Source: Trigonopsis variabilis (Eukaryota > Ascomycota > Trigonopsidomycetes > Trigonopsidales > Trigonopsidaceae). From it: a stretch of 64,000 nucleotides of DNA. Positions within the stretch are counted from its first letter, which is position 1, and each line of letters opens with the position of its first letter. A program made the position numbers and the translations under genes. Where the stretch lies: the NCBI GenBank assembly GCA_003707065.3, contig PPXM03000007.1:186001-250000 (forward strand). Reading direction: 5' to 3'. This document shows, in pieces, positions 1 through 12,755 of this stretch. The notes below the pieces were generated by a model, which had not been told where the DNA came from, searched no databases, and saw only the letters and a program-made list of their open reading frames with translations.

Positions 1-3000
1 GCCTATCAGAAATCAGTTCTTTGTTTGTCATTGTTAGAATCAGGCCCTCCCAATCTTGCTTCCCAAGGTTTGTATCATGAGATCGAATTCCAATCTAACT
101 TTGTCTAGCTTTTGCACAATTAGAGTCCAACTTTCCTTCGTTGTTGACGTTGCTCCGAGATTCAGCTTATACAACTCCCCCAGCTAGCGAACTTCCCATT
201 TTCCTCAAACAATATCTTGCATTAGTACCGAAAGGATCGTTCTTAGACCCTGACTCCCAACAAAAGTTGATTGCAGCAATTGAAAACCGAACAAATCCTC
301 CTGAATCAACCCTCCAAACGTTATCCAAGATGGTTGGAGGGAAGCCCATGGAACCAGCTGATAATGTTCTTCTCAAGGCCGGTCCTTCAGTAACATATTC
401 TGTGGGCGCTCTTAAGCACGAATTGAATGAACAAATTGCAACCGATAGCGTCGTCGATTTGGCAAATTATCTATCGATGGCTTTGGTGTCCAGAGAATGG
501 AACGGTTCCAATATTGGCTTAGCTTTGAATCAATTACATCCAAAGCAAGATTGGAAAGACGTTATTGATGCTTTAGATCGTCCTACAACTCATATCACGG
601 ATGGCGTGGTACTTAAGAACTTCCTTCTAGCCCTCGCCCAGCTGCCCGCTACCGATCGGTTGATTCCATTGGAGTATTTCTTGGGTAAACAGTGGCATAA
701 TGTCTGGATTCAAATTGAGATAGCCTACTTTGCTGCTAACGAGGCTATTGAGTTTGATTTCTCTTCTGTACATGTGCGCAAGATCGTCAATATCCGAGAC
801 TTTGAGGCTTCTGGAGACGCCGGATTAGTAAAAGTCGCTCAATCGTTGGATAAAAGCCTGATGAATATCTACGCCTTGAGCCAGTCTATATTAAATATGC
901 CATTAGGTGAAGATCATGGCCCAGAGGAAACTCATATCATCGGTGTGATTCTGGACCATGCTATTAGAACAAATATTGAGCTCATGCTACTTAGTGCTGT
1001 CGAAACCCCTACCCCTTGGCCTGGGAATAGGGAACGTATCATCACCAGTTGCATGGATGTGTTCTTTTTTGGAGGACACCCAAGTTCTCGATTCATATTT
1101 TATGCATGTTGGCAGTATGATACCGGATTGTTTGGAACTTTGATGTCTGAATATTTCAATCGCTCCCCTGCTGACCTTGGAAGGAGTGTCGAGATTGTCA
1201 ATGAACTGGATAAGATACAACAGGTGATTGTGGAATGGCCCTTGAGTGTGTTCTTGTTCGAATTTGTGTCTTTGGCGGCCCGCAAGGATCTCATAGATTT
1301 GACCTCTTATTTGAAAGAAATGACTGCCAAGAAAGGGGATGATTTTCTTCGAGCCTGCATGACCTATCTGGGACAGAAAGCTGTTAGCGAATATGGACAA
1401 AGTCCTGCTAATATCCCTCAAACACCCGGATTGCATGTGAAAATTGTTGCAATCTACCTCCGTTTCTTAAGCAACCAGAGCTCAGTCTATGTCGTTGACC
1501 AACTAAAGAATCTCCAAACCCAATGTCTCCAAACTTATCCTCGACTAATAAACCTCAACCAGGGACATGACGAAGTTATCTTTGCTCATGGAGACAGCAA
1601 CTTTTTCGCGCCTGAAGTGGAGAAAGAAATGAAGCTCTACTATCAAAAGATGTATGAGGCCGAAATCTCCATTAGTGAGATCATTGTGCTCTTACAGCGG
1701 TTGAAAAACTCTGATGACCCGTCTGAGCAAGACGTCTTTGCGTGTATGGTCCATTCTTTGTTTGATGAGTATCGGTTCTTTCCTGAATACCCTCTCTCAG
1801 CTCTGGCCACTACAGCCGTATTATTTGGATCTTTGGTTCAGTTCCATTTAATTGAAGGCATGCCTCTTGCTGTTGCCCTGAGGTTCGTGATGGATGCATT
1901 GAATGAACCTCAAGAATCGAAAATGTTCAAGTTTGGTCTGCAAGCTCTCTTGCAATTCAATGATCGTTTGATTGACTTCCCTCAATATTGCAGCATGCTC
2001 TTACAGAATCCCATCTTGGAGTCAGTACAGCCGCAGTTGTTTTTGAAGCTTCACGGCATCGTCAGCGGAAACATCCGGAAAGGAGAAGAACCAGAGGCTG
2101 CTGATAATGGCCTCTACCTTCCCTATCGATCTTTACATTTGGATGTATCGACTGACGTTGGCTTGGCTGAAACACCCAGCGAAGAGGTCCAAGACAAAAT
2201 TCTCTTCATTGTGAATAATATCTCGCAGTCTTCAATTCAATCCAAGTCTTTGGAATTAAAAGAAATCCTACTGGTCAACTATTACCGCTGGTTTGCAGAC
2301 TATTTGGTGACGAAGCGAGCTAAACAAGAACCAAACTACCATGGCTTATACATCCAGATGCTTGAGGTTGTGAGTGATAAGATCCTTTATAAGGCTATGC
2401 TTCAGGAAACATACAACACAGTCATTCAGCTCCTGAATCTCAAGGAAATCTCGAGTGCAGAAAAGAATCAAGTCAAGAATCTGGGAGCCTGGTTAGGCTC
2501 TCTTACTCTCGCTCGTGACCGTCCAATTTTATATGCGCGGATTTCATTCAAGAATCTTTTACTGGAAGCATCAGACACTGGAAGGTTGTCTATTATTATT
2601 CCTTTTGTCTGTAAGGTTCTTGAGCAGGCAGCCCGTTCTCGTATATTCAATGCTACCAATCCATGGATAATGGGTATCTTACAAGTTCTGGTAGAACTTT
2701 ATCAGTATATTGAAATGAAGCTGAACTTGAAGTTTGAGGTCGAGGTCTTGTGCAAGAATTTCGACGTCACTTTGGAATCGGTTGAACCAGCTATGTTTAT
2801 TCGTGCTGGTCACAAAGAGCCAGATGGACCGGCGACTGCAGTTCCAACCGATGGTCTCACTCGTGAAATGGAATATATGTCGATCCAAGATCCCGTCGCT
2901 GTTAGAGAGAGAATGATTGGAACTGGTCAACCTCCTCATCAAATTCCTGGAGCTGCTCCTCCTCCTCCTCAAGTTGCTTCTGCTCAATTAGGTCAAGGCA

Positions 3001-5843
3001 ACGAAGGGTATGCTAATGGCAATGTACTGCGACGAATCTTCTCCATTGCAGTGGAACGGTCGATCAGTGAAGGAATGACACCCATCATCGAGAGGTCGCT
3101 GAATGTGGCTACCACATGTACTCGAGAGCTTATTTTGAAGGATTTTGCTCTAGAGGGAGACGAGAAGAAGGTGCGTCGAGCTGCGCATTTGACTGCACGA
3201 GCCCTGGCTTCGAATTTGGTTCAAGCCAACTGCAGGGACGTGTTGAGACTCCAGATCGGTAGCGCCGTCAAGAATCTCTTGTCTGCCAATGGCTATGATG
3301 AGCAGATGATCAATCAAGAAATGCTGAAGAATTATCTCGATGAAAATACTGAGATTGCCTTGTCCATGGCCGTTCAGCTTGTTCTTGAGAAGGCTGTTAG
3401 TGACGTTGATGACTTATTGGCCTCAGCTTATGCTGTTCGACGACAGTATCGAGAGATGCGATCGAACCAGCCCTTTGCCGATGCGGTCGTCAGCCGCGCT
3501 GCTCTTACTCAACCTGAACCTTTCAATCTTAAACCTGGAGGAGTCACCGCAACTCAAATGCAAACTTACAATGATTTTGCACGGTTTGCTCCATATGAGC
3601 GAGAACCGTCGGCAGAGTATCGAGCTTCACCTAGTCAATTTGGCTCGAAGCAAAGTCCAGACGGTCTTGAAAGAGTCTATTCGCAATTTCAGACTGGACT
3701 GGAAGGGTTGCTAGCTATAGCGAAGTCTACTTCGGAGACCCAGTTGGCATCGTTGCCCGCGGACCATCGTCTTAAGGGCATTTTGACCCACTTACTGACT
3801 AATGTTGGCCGCAGCGCCCTGAGAGAACAAGTCGTCTTGAAATGCGCTCAGTTGACTGTTAGTCTCTTATTTACTGCCGCCGAAAGCAATCTCGAACGAG
3901 AGACATTGGCCTTTGTTCTTGACCGCTTGTGTGAAATGTCGCCTGCTACTGCAAAAGAGGTGGTGTCATGGTTGATTCATTCTGAAGACGAACGCAAATA
4001 CGATGTGAATGTTATGGTCACCTTGATTAAGGCCGGCTTGATTTCTCCACTGGAGCTGGATCTAAATCTCGCTGCTCATGTCATCGCCAAAGAACCTCCG
4101 GCGATTGAATTCGCTTGTGGACTAATTCGAGACGCTGTTCTGTCGACTCCTCCATGCGCGTTGCGAACTGATTTCACCGCATGTATCAAAGCGTTAGAAG
4201 GACTTTCCTTGGCAGAAGTCCCTGACCCTACGGCCCAGGCTCTGATGGAGACGCTCGAAAAGGCTCGAGTTCCATCCTCCTTAGCTGAACCCGGCGCGGC
4301 TGCCACGGTCAAGGAACAGATGAGCTATGTTTTTGCTGAATGGATCAGATTGAACCAGCATCCCGCTCAGAACGACAAGATCTTTTTCGTTTTTGTTTAC
4401 CAAATGTGCAAACAAGGAATCCTCAGCAATGGGGAATATATGGGAATCTTTTTGCGCACGTGTTTGGAGATTGCTAGTGAAGCCTGTGCCAAAGATACTC
4501 TTGCCCAAGCTGCTTCTGAGGCTTACGTTCCTGTCGACTCGCTTGCAAAGTTGATTGTTGTGCTTTTACAATCCCACGATAGCAACACTGGCGAGAGACT
4601 GGCCTATTTGCAAGAGATCTTGGCGCTGATCGCATGCTTAGTCAGTGAGATGCATGATAAGCCCGACTTTAACCAGAAAGTGATTTTCCGATTGTACTCA
4701 AGTCTCCTGGCTGAATGGAATCGTGTGGAACATGACTACCCAGACTTTAGCGATGCTTTCTACCAAGCCATTGGAGAGAATTTCAAGTTTTTGCAGCCGT
4801 TGGCTTTCCCTGGGTTTGCATTTGCTTGGCTTACATTGATCAGCCACCGACTGTTCTTGCCTCATCTTTTACGAGAGAGAAAGGGATGGCCCTTGTTTTT
4901 GCAACTGTTTGAAGCGCTGTTGCGATTCTTGAATACTTATCTGACCCCTCCTGGTGCTGCCGAACCCTTCAAGCTATTATATAAGGGCACCTTGAGAGTC
5001 ATCTTGGTTCTTGTGCACGATTTTCCCGAATTCTTTGTCGAGAATCACTACTCGATTTGCAACTACATTCCTCCTTGTGCCGTGCAGCTTCGCAATCTCA
5101 TTCTGAGTGCGTTTCCGCTTTCACTGACCCTGCCCGATCCTTTCACTCAAGGGCTTAAAGTCGACCGATTACCCGAGATTCGGACCGACCCGGTTTTGGC
5201 TCGCGACCCTACCGAGGACTTGGAGCGCTTTGGCCTCAAGAATCTGGTGGATGAGTTTTTGGCGGGCCCTCAAGCCGAGGGTGCCCAAGTTATTCTCGAT
5301 GCCCTTGTTGCGGTGATTAGAGACACGCCTCACCCTTGTTTGGGACTGGGATTTAATGCGATTTCCATCAATGCGCCGGTCGTGAATGCTTTGATTTTGT
5401 ATGCCGGTATCAGGGCAGTGGCTGATGCCAAGCGAACGTCGTCAGCCAGTGATGCGGCCTTGATGTTCAATACAAAGTCGGCGCAACTGACCTTGATTAC
5501 CGGGCTGTTGATGGGTCTTGACGCCGAAGGGCGATATTTTGTTTTGAGCGCGATTGCAAACCAGCTCCGGTACCCCAACAGCCACACCCATTACTTTAGC
5601 TGCGTTTTACTATATCTCTTTGGCACTGCTTCTTTGGGAGAGCAACAGCTTGATATTCAACAACAGATTACTCGTGTCCTTATCGAGCGCCTCATGTGTA
5701 CTCGTCCTCATCCCTGGGGTCTTCTCATCACCTTTACCGAGTTGCTCAAGAACTCGCACTATAATTTCTGGGACCTCCCCTTCGCCGATCATGCGCCCGA
5801 GGTAAGGCAATGGATAGAGGAGTCGTTTCTAACGGCAGATTGA
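1..5843 (+). CDS. NOT1: CCR4-NOT complex scaffold subunit NOT1 (5' truncated by window edge)
   Basis: Scaffold of the CCR4-NOT deadenylase, which shortens mRNA poly(A) tails and links decay to translation and transcription. About 1928 residues are visible. The frame is open from base 1, so the gene starts outside the window. An intron at 68-123 (GTTTGT donor, CTAAC, AATTAG acceptor) joins two open exons through a split GAG codon. The segment near visible residues 990-1130 resembles the DUF3819/CAF1-binding helical region. The last ~400 residues match the NOT1 C-terminal domain that holds the NOT2-NOT5 module, with motifs such as LNTYLTPPGAAEPFKLLYKG and HDFPEFFVENHY. A proline run (GAAPPPPQ) marks a linker. 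The stop is TGA at 5841-5843. Family identification is firm; the missing N-terminus is the only gap. Confidence 0.95.
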
Positions 5844-6282
5844 GAAGCTCTTTGGCTCCCTCTTTGCCCATATCAGTACGCCTGGACCAGCGCACTGATT
5901 GGTGATGACTATACCTTAGAACTGTGTATTTGTATCAATACTTGACTTGCTGTGATGGCACCGTAGGCTGAAGCACAGACTGAACAGTGAGTCGTATGGC
6001 TGCTTCACTTTCTGCGCGTGATTTGACTTACGAGTCTGTGCGTCAAGATGCAGACGGCTTCATTGATGATTGTAAAGAACGAGTATTAAATACTAGTGTT
6101 CTCGAGGCATCTTATGTAGCAAATCCGCTAGGAAGCTCTAACCACATGGTCCTTGTACTAGCATCGAATGCTTCGTCTAATCGTTCTACTGGTCTGCCCT
6201 CACTAATTATTAGCAGCGCGTTACCAAGATAATAGTGACGGTATTACTGCAACGAGTCGTCCTACCCGTCTGTCCCAACCCC
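5844..6282. other. Intergenic, NOT1 3' flank and sirtuin promoter
   Basis: No firm gene. An ATG-started frame at 5997-6232 could encode 79 residues (begins MAASLSARDLTYESVRQDAD). It lacks recognisable domains and lies where the sirtuin 5' leader should be, so it may be chance or an upstream ORF. Confidence 0.4.
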
Positions 6283-8014
6283 ATGTCAGAGACCACAGAA
6301 GGGAATGGGCCGCCGCTAAAGCGAGCCCGGGTGGATGATGTTGAGGAAGAGATCCATCTAGATGAATTACAAAACATGCCGTCTCCAGAGGAGCTCAAAA
6401 AGGCAGTTGATCTAGTCATTGATCATGGGACAGCAAGGGAAGAGCTAAACCGACAAGTGGAAGAGCAGGAGACAGAGGAGAGCATGAAACAAGTAGCTGA
6501 GGATGAAGAGAAAATAGCCAAAGAGTCTGAATCAGCATCAGTTGAGGACGCTACACGGGAAGAAGGAGATGAAGAACATGAGGAAGAATCTGAAGAGGAA
6601 CTCTATAGTAGCGAAGAAGGGAGCAACTATGGGGAACGATATAGAGGTAAGAAAATAAATGAAAGATATGGAGAGCTGACGTTTAGAAATGATGGAGGAA
6701 GAGCCTCCATTGAGTGACGAGAAATGTCAAGAGATCCGCGATTACTTACATGATCATGGAGAAGAAGCGTTTAGATTACATTATTTATTAGATGAGGAAC
6801 TCAGTTTGCACGATTTATTATACAGTCTAGGGACCTTTTTACCCCGGGAGATGAATCTGTCGGATGACCAGTATTCGTTACTGCTGGCCTTGGCCATCCG
6901 AAAAGAGCTCCAGCATCGACGGAAGCTAAAAGAGTATAATACAATTGAAGATTTGGTGAAACTGATCTCCGAACGAAACAATATCATGGTGGTGACAGGA
7001 GCCGGAATCAGTACGAACTTGGGCATTCCCGACTTTCGATCTGATACGGGATTCTATTCCAAACTACGAGCACTAGGCTTGTCAGAACCTCAGGAAGTCT
7101 TTGATCTGAGAACATTCCGTCAAGATCCATCTATTTTCTACACGTTTGCCAAGGATATCCTGCCTTGTATCGACCACGTCAGCCCTACTCACACATTTAT
7201 CAAGTTATTACAGGACCAGGGAAAGCTGCTTCGCAACTATACTCAAAATGTCGACGGCCTAGAAGAGTTGGCAGGGTTGGAGCCTGACAAGTTCATCCAA
7301 TGTCACGGATCGTTTGCGACAGCCACCTGCCAAAAATGCCACCATAAAGTGCCAGGTAAAGAAATCTTTCCCAGTATCCAAAATCAAATTGTTGCCCGAT
7401 GTTCTCAGCCCGGGTGCGCCGACCTACCGGACCAGTTCTATCGACCTAATCCTGATGATAGTGAAGATGATCAATTCGACCACCAGCCAGGTGTCATGAA
7501 ACCCGACATCATCTTCTTTGGCGAAGCTTTGCCTGAGACGTTTGATCGCCAGATTTCGGCCGATATCCATACCTGCGACCTCCTCATCTGTATAGGAACT
7601 TCGCTGAAGGTCGCTCCGGTTGCTGATATCGTTGGATTCCTTCCTCCAAATATCCCTCAGGTGTATATTTCTCGCATGCCCGTCCGTCACTGTAACTTCG
7701 ATATTACCCTTCTCGGCGATTGCGACGACGTCTCCAACTATATCGCCCAGCACCTTGGATGGACCATACCCAACTCCATGGTTAAAGGGCCTTTTGATGG
7801 TCAAGCCGAGTATCTGGGAGACGGAGTCTATGAATTTATCAAAGCCGCGGAATTGGCAGACTTGGATAAGGAAATCACCACAATTGATAAAGAAGAGGAG
7901 CAACTTAGCCCAGGAGCTACCCAAAAAGAAAAAGCCATCGAAAAAGAAATGGATGGACCCTCAATTAACCCGAAAGCTGTCGACCCAAACATTGATTATG
8001 GAGAAAACCCCTAG
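6283..8014 (+). CDS. Class I sirtuin, SIR2/HST1-like NAD-dependent protein deacetylase
   Basis: Predicted NAD-dependent lysine deacetylase, probably acting on histones in silent chromatin. Exons 6283-6646 and 6687-8014 (40-nt intron, phase 1) give 563 residues. Residues ~1-120 are acidic and low complexity with a basic LKRAR patch that could be a nuclear signal. The region before the catalytic core resembles the SIR2/HST1 N-terminal helical domain (DUF592-like). The core shows GAGIS, GIPDFRS, the catalytic TQNVDG and CHGS motifs, a zinc site (CQKC, then CSQPGC) and FFGEALP. The C-terminus is a lysine/glutamate-rich tail. The first in-frame ATG was chosen as start. Whether it is closer to Sir2, Hst1 or metazoan SIRT1 cannot be decided by eye. 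Confidence 0.92.
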
Positions 8015-8199
8015 ATATGGTGTACTATGGCTATGGATTTTGATGCGGTTGGTTGTCTTGATATACGAGCTTGTAAACGATCTGCCCCTTTATGGACACC
8101 TCTTGTCTTTAATAATCTACAACTTGGCTTACGGGCCGGTTGGCTACTGTATGACACCAATGGCTCGTAGTCTTATCGTACCCATCGCAAGTTTAAATC

Positions 8200-9975
8200 T
8201 CAAATCCATCCTTCGAGCGCCTTCATCGCATTTAGCATCCGGCGCTGTCCTTCAGGCCGTTTGTACTCGTCCATAGTGATCTCCACATTAATACGAGAGA
8301 GAATATTGATGAGCTTGTCCATCATATAATACTGGTCTCGTGGGAGCCGAGGAAGATCGAAGTCACCGAGTTCTTCCTCGGCTAAGACAGGCATAGACTG
8401 CGATTTAGGCGGTGGCCGCGGCCGTGGTTCTTGATGAGAACCAGATGAATGTTCTGGAGCAAACCTTACGCCCTGGTCTCTCTGACTTCGCTTGCTTGAT
8501 TTTTTGCCCGGATATTCTCGTGGACCGGATGGTATCCGAGTTGGAGCTTCGACGGTGACACTGGATTGACTGGAAGACGACCGTGGCCGGCGACGTCTGG
8601 CTGATATAGTGGGAATTGGTGGTGGAGAATCTGAAACATCTTCGAGAGTGACAGGATGCTTAACGCGGGACCGGGGTTGCGAATCCAATTGGGAGCGATG
8701 CGACACAGGCATAGACACTGTCCGTTTATGAACAGAAAGCGAGGGTTTGGCAGCAGGTTGGCGGGCTGCACTATGAGCCATGTCAGTTGCTTCGACAGAT
8801 GTATCTTTCTCTTTGGACGACTGGGTAGGTGGGTAAGATCGGTGAACATTAGATTTAGGGACTCGGATCGGCTGAGGCTGTTCTGTTTGAGATATCTCAG
8901 TCTGGTAATCCTGCGTTGAGCTTAGGCCTTGGTTTATAGGATTGTGGGAATATATAGAACTCTGAGAGCTTGTTTTAGATGAGCATTGAGGGTCGCGGGA
9001 GGGCTCGACCGATGGAAGATTACCAGTTTCTTGCTTTGGAGGAACCGGAACCGAAATATTTAACGGCTGGAGAGATTCGTAAGTGTGACTAGGAAGCGTG
9101 AATGGCAAAACGTCAGGAGGAGGAGGTGATGAAGGCGGAAGAGAAGGGTTTTGAGGCTGTGCAGGGACCTTATTTCGCCGATTCAGCATTGCCACGTTAG
9201 TTCTCAAGTCACGTAGGACACGCAGCAATTCCATTTGTTGGTTCATATGACCATCCCCTGGGTCGCTTTGAGTCCGTCTGTGGCGCGAAGAGCGCGACTG
9301 CGAATACTTTGAAACACGAGGAGGAGAAGGAGAGTTTTCAGGCGGCTGATCATCGGATTCTGGAATCGGCTGTAAACTAGGAGTTGATCCCTTCTTAATT
9401 GACCCTGCAGGACTGTTGACCCGTAAAGACTTGAGTTCACTTAGCAGTTGCTGAAGTTCGATCGCTTGTTCATTTGAAGATTTTGGGAGAGAATAAGGTC
9501 TTTGATGAGATGCTGGCCGCAGCGCTGAAGGAAGCTCATTATAGCGGGGATCATTGCCTGCTTCACTCGTCTGAGGAGGCTTGAGGTCGGTGGTCACTTC
9601 GTCCAACTCAGTCAATAATTGCGCTTGCTCGACGCTTATATCACCTTCTGCATCATTTTCAGAATCATATACTTGGCGATATGTCGCCCGGCCCACGTTA
9701 TGGCTGGTAGCTTGACCAATTTCAGGAGTGTCGAGAGGATTCATGAGCAATGAATGACGGATCGTCACTGCTGATAGACGTGCAGCACGGGAAAGCGAGC
9801 GACTATGCTCCTAGAGGAGTTAGATCAGGCAGTACTTCAATCATCTTACATCATCGATCCGCGTCGGGGTCAGGTATGGATCATTCTCTTGACGATAAAA
9901 CCGAGGAGGAGTAGCAGTATCCGATCGTGACGAACTTTTGGACACATCTGAAGAGCTCGATCTCCCCGCCATCAT
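8200..9975 (-). CDS. Unrecognised serine/proline-rich protein with a conserved-looking C-terminal helix
   Basis: I do not recognise this 578-residue protein. Exons run 9975-9850 and 9810-8200. The 39-nt intron has a GTAAGA donor and CTAAC, and joining is phase 0. The N-terminus (MMAGRSSSSDVSK...) leads into a short ordered-looking stretch (RFYRQENDPYLTPTRIDDEH) split by the intron. Residues ~70-500 are rich in S, P, Q and R and look disordered, with repeated basic-Ser-Pro patches typical of phosphoregulated scaffolds. The last ~55 residues are different: they are charged and amphipathic (LPRDQYYMMDKLINILSRIN, ending KALEGWI) and look like a folded helical domain. A microtubule-organising or cytoskeletal adaptor is possible, but this is only composition-based. 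It is convergent with the sirtuin gene (185 bp between stops). Confidence 0.75.
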
Positions 9976-10563
9976 GTGGATCTATCCAATGGCCGCTCAA
10001 TCCAATCACCAGTGGAGGTCTTAGCTCGATTTGTCTTTTTTTTCTTCTGCGATGATGTTTTGTTTAGTCGATACCAAACAAAGAAGTAACAGGATGAGGT
10101 TGCCCTACCAACCGACGAATGTAGATCAGGATGAGAGAGCCTCGCTAATGTCGCTAGAGAAACGTTACACGACTTTACGGGGTCAACTGTTATGAAGTGT
10201 CTTGAAATGGCCCGCAGCAGGAACTGCTCTTAGAAAAAATGCGTCCGAGTTACACGTTTACCGTTGTTGTATGAATCACAGTGTTTATTGCGATAGTTAT
10301 TAGGATCAGAGCAGGTCTCGGTAATGACATAGAGAGGTCGTGGTCCCTAAGAGGAGTATACCGTGGTCCTCTACGTACCCTGTTAGAGCATGGATAGCTG
10401 TCCGTGAACCCGAAACCTCTCTCGCCCGACTGACATATCACCCATTCTCACGCGCAAGCCATGCGAATCAAGCCAGAAATCCTTATCAAGATCCAATTAG
10501 TCACAGAGGTAACGCTCACGTGACGAGAAGCTAAAAACTAACAACTGACGACGAATTCGATAG
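9976..10563. other. Divergent promoter region between the 578-residue protein gene and pyridoxal kinase
   Basis: 588 bp without a convincing ORF. A pyrimidine-rich stretch (TTTTTTTTCTTCT) lies near 10035. A CACGTG box lies 42 bp before the pyridoxal kinase start and is listed separately. Confidence 0.6.
10517..10522. promoter_or_regulatory. CACGTG box upstream of pyridoxal kinase
   Basis: The core lies in CGCTCACGTGACG, 42 bp before the predicted ATG. The palindrome is the recognition site of Cbf1-type bHLH factors in fungi. Assignment rests on the motif alone. Confidence 0.4.
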
Positions 10564-11612
10564 ATGAAGACGGTTTTGTCTATCCAGGTAGATTAGTGTG
10601 GTGAATCCCGGGCTAATAGTTCAGAGCCAGGTTGTCCATGGGTATGTTGGAAACCGTTCTTCTACGTTTCCTCTCCAGTTACTAGGCTGGGATGTCGACG
10701 TTATCAATACCGTCCAGTTCTCGAATCATACCGGTAGGTTGGTGGTTTAGCTTGCTTATTAAGATAGGTTATGGCTCATGGACGGGCGATCGATACTCAC
10801 CAGACCAAATCCTCGCTTTATACCGGGGATTGAAGGAGAATGACCTCAACAACTACGACGCCTTGCTCACCGGCTATGTTCCTGGAGCTGAGGGTCTAGA
10901 GGCCGTTGGAGAGATTGCACAAGACCTTCTAGCCAAAAGGGAACTATTGTGGATCCTTGATCCGGTCATGGGCGACGGAGGGAGACTTTATGTCAGTGAA
11001 GCAGTAATCCCGGTGTATAGAAACCTTGCCAACAAGGCTACCGTGATCACGCCCAACCAGACCGAAGCAGAAATCTTGGCTGCTCCAGAGCCAAAAGGTG
11101 ACGAAGGCTATCTAAGCCTTGTTGGGTCGATTGTGGACTTCAAGAGCCTGAAAACGATTCTATCGAGTCTCCATCATCAGTACCCCAGTGTTAAACATAT
11201 CGTTCTAACGTCGGTAGCTTTCTCCAACGACCCTCAGGATGCCCTCTATTGCGCTGGATCCTCAAAGACAGACCAGGATAAGCCCTTTGTCATTGCCATT
11301 CCCAAGTTCCCCGGCTACTTCTCTGGCACGGGAGATCTATTTGCGGCACTACTCTTAGACCGAATTCAATATTACGATACAAACGCCGAGTACGATATCC
11401 TTAGATTGGCCCTACATGACGTGACGTCACTTATGCATGCGGTCGTCAAGACCACCCACGAAGCCCGGCTCAAGGACCCCATGCCAAGCTCATCCGACAC
11501 GGAAAACGCCCAAGTAAAGCGGTCAAAGGCCAATGAGCTGAGGCTGATTGAATGCAGGCAAATCTTTCTGACGCCTCCACCGGCGGGACAGTTTGAACCT
11601 GTTGATATATAA
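10564..11612 (+). CDS. BUD16: Pyridoxal/pyridoxine kinase (vitamin B6 salvage)
   Basis: Phosphorylates pyridoxal, pyridoxine or pyridoxamine with ATP to feed pyridoxal 5'-phosphate synthesis in the cytosol. Exons 10564-10587, 10625-10733 and 10768-11612 give 325 residues. The two introns are 37 and 34 nt. The joined N-terminus reads [20 protein letters not shown], then [17 protein letters not shown], the classic ribokinase-fold B6 kinase start. Later motifs are [23 protein letters not shown] and the ATP/anion-hole [12 protein letters not shown]. All three exons are needed for these motifs to line up, which supports the splice model, although the second intron has a weak branch site. Length matches eukaryotic pyridoxal kinases (310-330 residues). 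Confidence 0.93.
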
Positions 11613-11669
11613 ACCAAAAATTACACTGGGGTCATCATTTGTTATACATATGGTACAGTTAAATATTCA

Positions 11670-12755
11670 TCATCCCTCCGCTTCGTCCTTATCGTACACC
11701 TCCTTGTCATCATTCTTGTCATGATTGTCGTGGATCTTCTTATGCCGTCGTAGGTTGGAGACCACCGAAAACGCCCGTCCACAATGTGGATAGTCGCAAA
11801 CAAACGGCTTTTCGCCGGTGTGGGAGTAAATATGGGTCCGTAGACTGCTAGGCCTTGTAAAACGCTTGCCACAGACCGGACAAGGGTGGCGCTTCTTTGA
11901 CCCCGATGGAGCACGGGTATGGAAGCTAAACATCATCGAGTCATCGCCGCTTATACTTGCGGCACTTGCCCTTCGGCTCTCTATCGGCGTCTGATTTGCT
12001 GAAGTCATCGATGCCGCGAAAACTCGCTCATCCAAACTTGGCTGTCTCGATCTTACCCGAGAGGCTCCACTTTCATGGACGATTCGTTCCTGAGGCGATA
12101 GGTGCTGCGTGATATGCTGCTCGCCAGATTCATATTCGAGCACTGGAAGTGATGAGTAATCGAGGGCATTGGAATCATGAGGTGCTAGAGGATCAATTGA
12201 CTCGGTGGGGCCCTGGTTGACAGGCGAGCCTCCAAAGTCAAACGCAGCAAACTGGCTGTGTTGCTGTTGTTGAGAAGATTGAAATGCAAAGGAATCGAAA
12301 TTCATAGACTCATTTTGGTAATATTCGGGACGAGATCCATGGGATGAGGGAGGATGAAGAGATGGAGCTAGGTGACGAGAGTAGTCTGGCTGTTGTCGAT
12401 TGCCTTCAATGTCGACCGACGAAGCAAGATGAGACCTTTGATGGCGATGATGGAGAGGATCTTCAGGGGGAAAAGATATCAGCGGATGAGAAGATCGGCG
12501 AGTATTATCAAAATAGGATCCTTGGATAGTAGGAGCGTCGTTACTGGATGACGCATGAAGAGGATAGTTTGAAGTCGACGCACTGGAATCAAACGAAGCA
12601 GCGCTATCGCGCCGACTATCTGGTGGCTGGACAGGTAAAAGAGAGTGCCTCCGTTGATCCAAATGGGAAGGAAAGAATGACTGAGGCTGGAGTTCCGGAT
12701 CACTAGTCATCATTTCCGGAGCCAACATCCAGAACTCATCATCGGGAAGATCCAT
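11670..12755 (-). CDS. C2H2 zinc-finger transcription factor with two C-terminal fingers
   Basis: Probable sequence-specific nuclear DNA-binding protein, 361 residues, no intron seen. The long N-terminal part is rich in S, Q, H and D (including a QQQQ run) and looks like an activation or regulatory region. Near residues 285-340 two adjacent fingers appear: CPVCGKRF...HIYSH and [10 protein letters not shown]...RRHKKIH, joined by the standard TGEKPF linker. This arrangement occurs in many fungal C2H2 regulators, so the target pathway cannot be named. The tail is acidic/basic ([16 protein letters not shown]). The ATG at 12755 was chosen because it is the first in frame; an upstream exon cannot be excluded. 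A 1.3-kb upstream intergenic region fits a regulated gene. Confidence 0.85.
   Translation of the reverse strand: MDLPDDEFWMLAPEMMTSDPELQPQSFFPSHLDQRRHSLLPVQPPDSRRDSAASFDSSASTSNYPLHASSSNDAPTIQGSYFDNTRRSSHPLISFPPEDPLHHRHQRSHLASSVDIEGNRQQPDYSRHLAPSLHPPSSHGSRPEYYQNESMNFDSFAFQSSQQQQHSQFAAFDFGGSPVNQGPTESIDPLAPHDSNALDYSSLPVLEYESGEQHITQHLSPQERIVHESGASRVRSRQPSLDERVFAASMTSANQTPIESRRASAASISGDDSMMFSFHTRAPSGSKKRHPCPVCGKRFTRPSSLRTHIYSHTGEKPFVCDYPHCGRAFSVVSNLRRHKKIHDNHDKNDDKEVYDKDEAEG

Noticed and set aside
987-1436. 149-codon minus frame inside NOT1
   Set aside because: Antisense to a conserved coding region, no recognisable domain.
7424-7924. 166-codon minus frame inside the sirtuin gene
   Set aside because: Antisense shadow of the catalytic domain.
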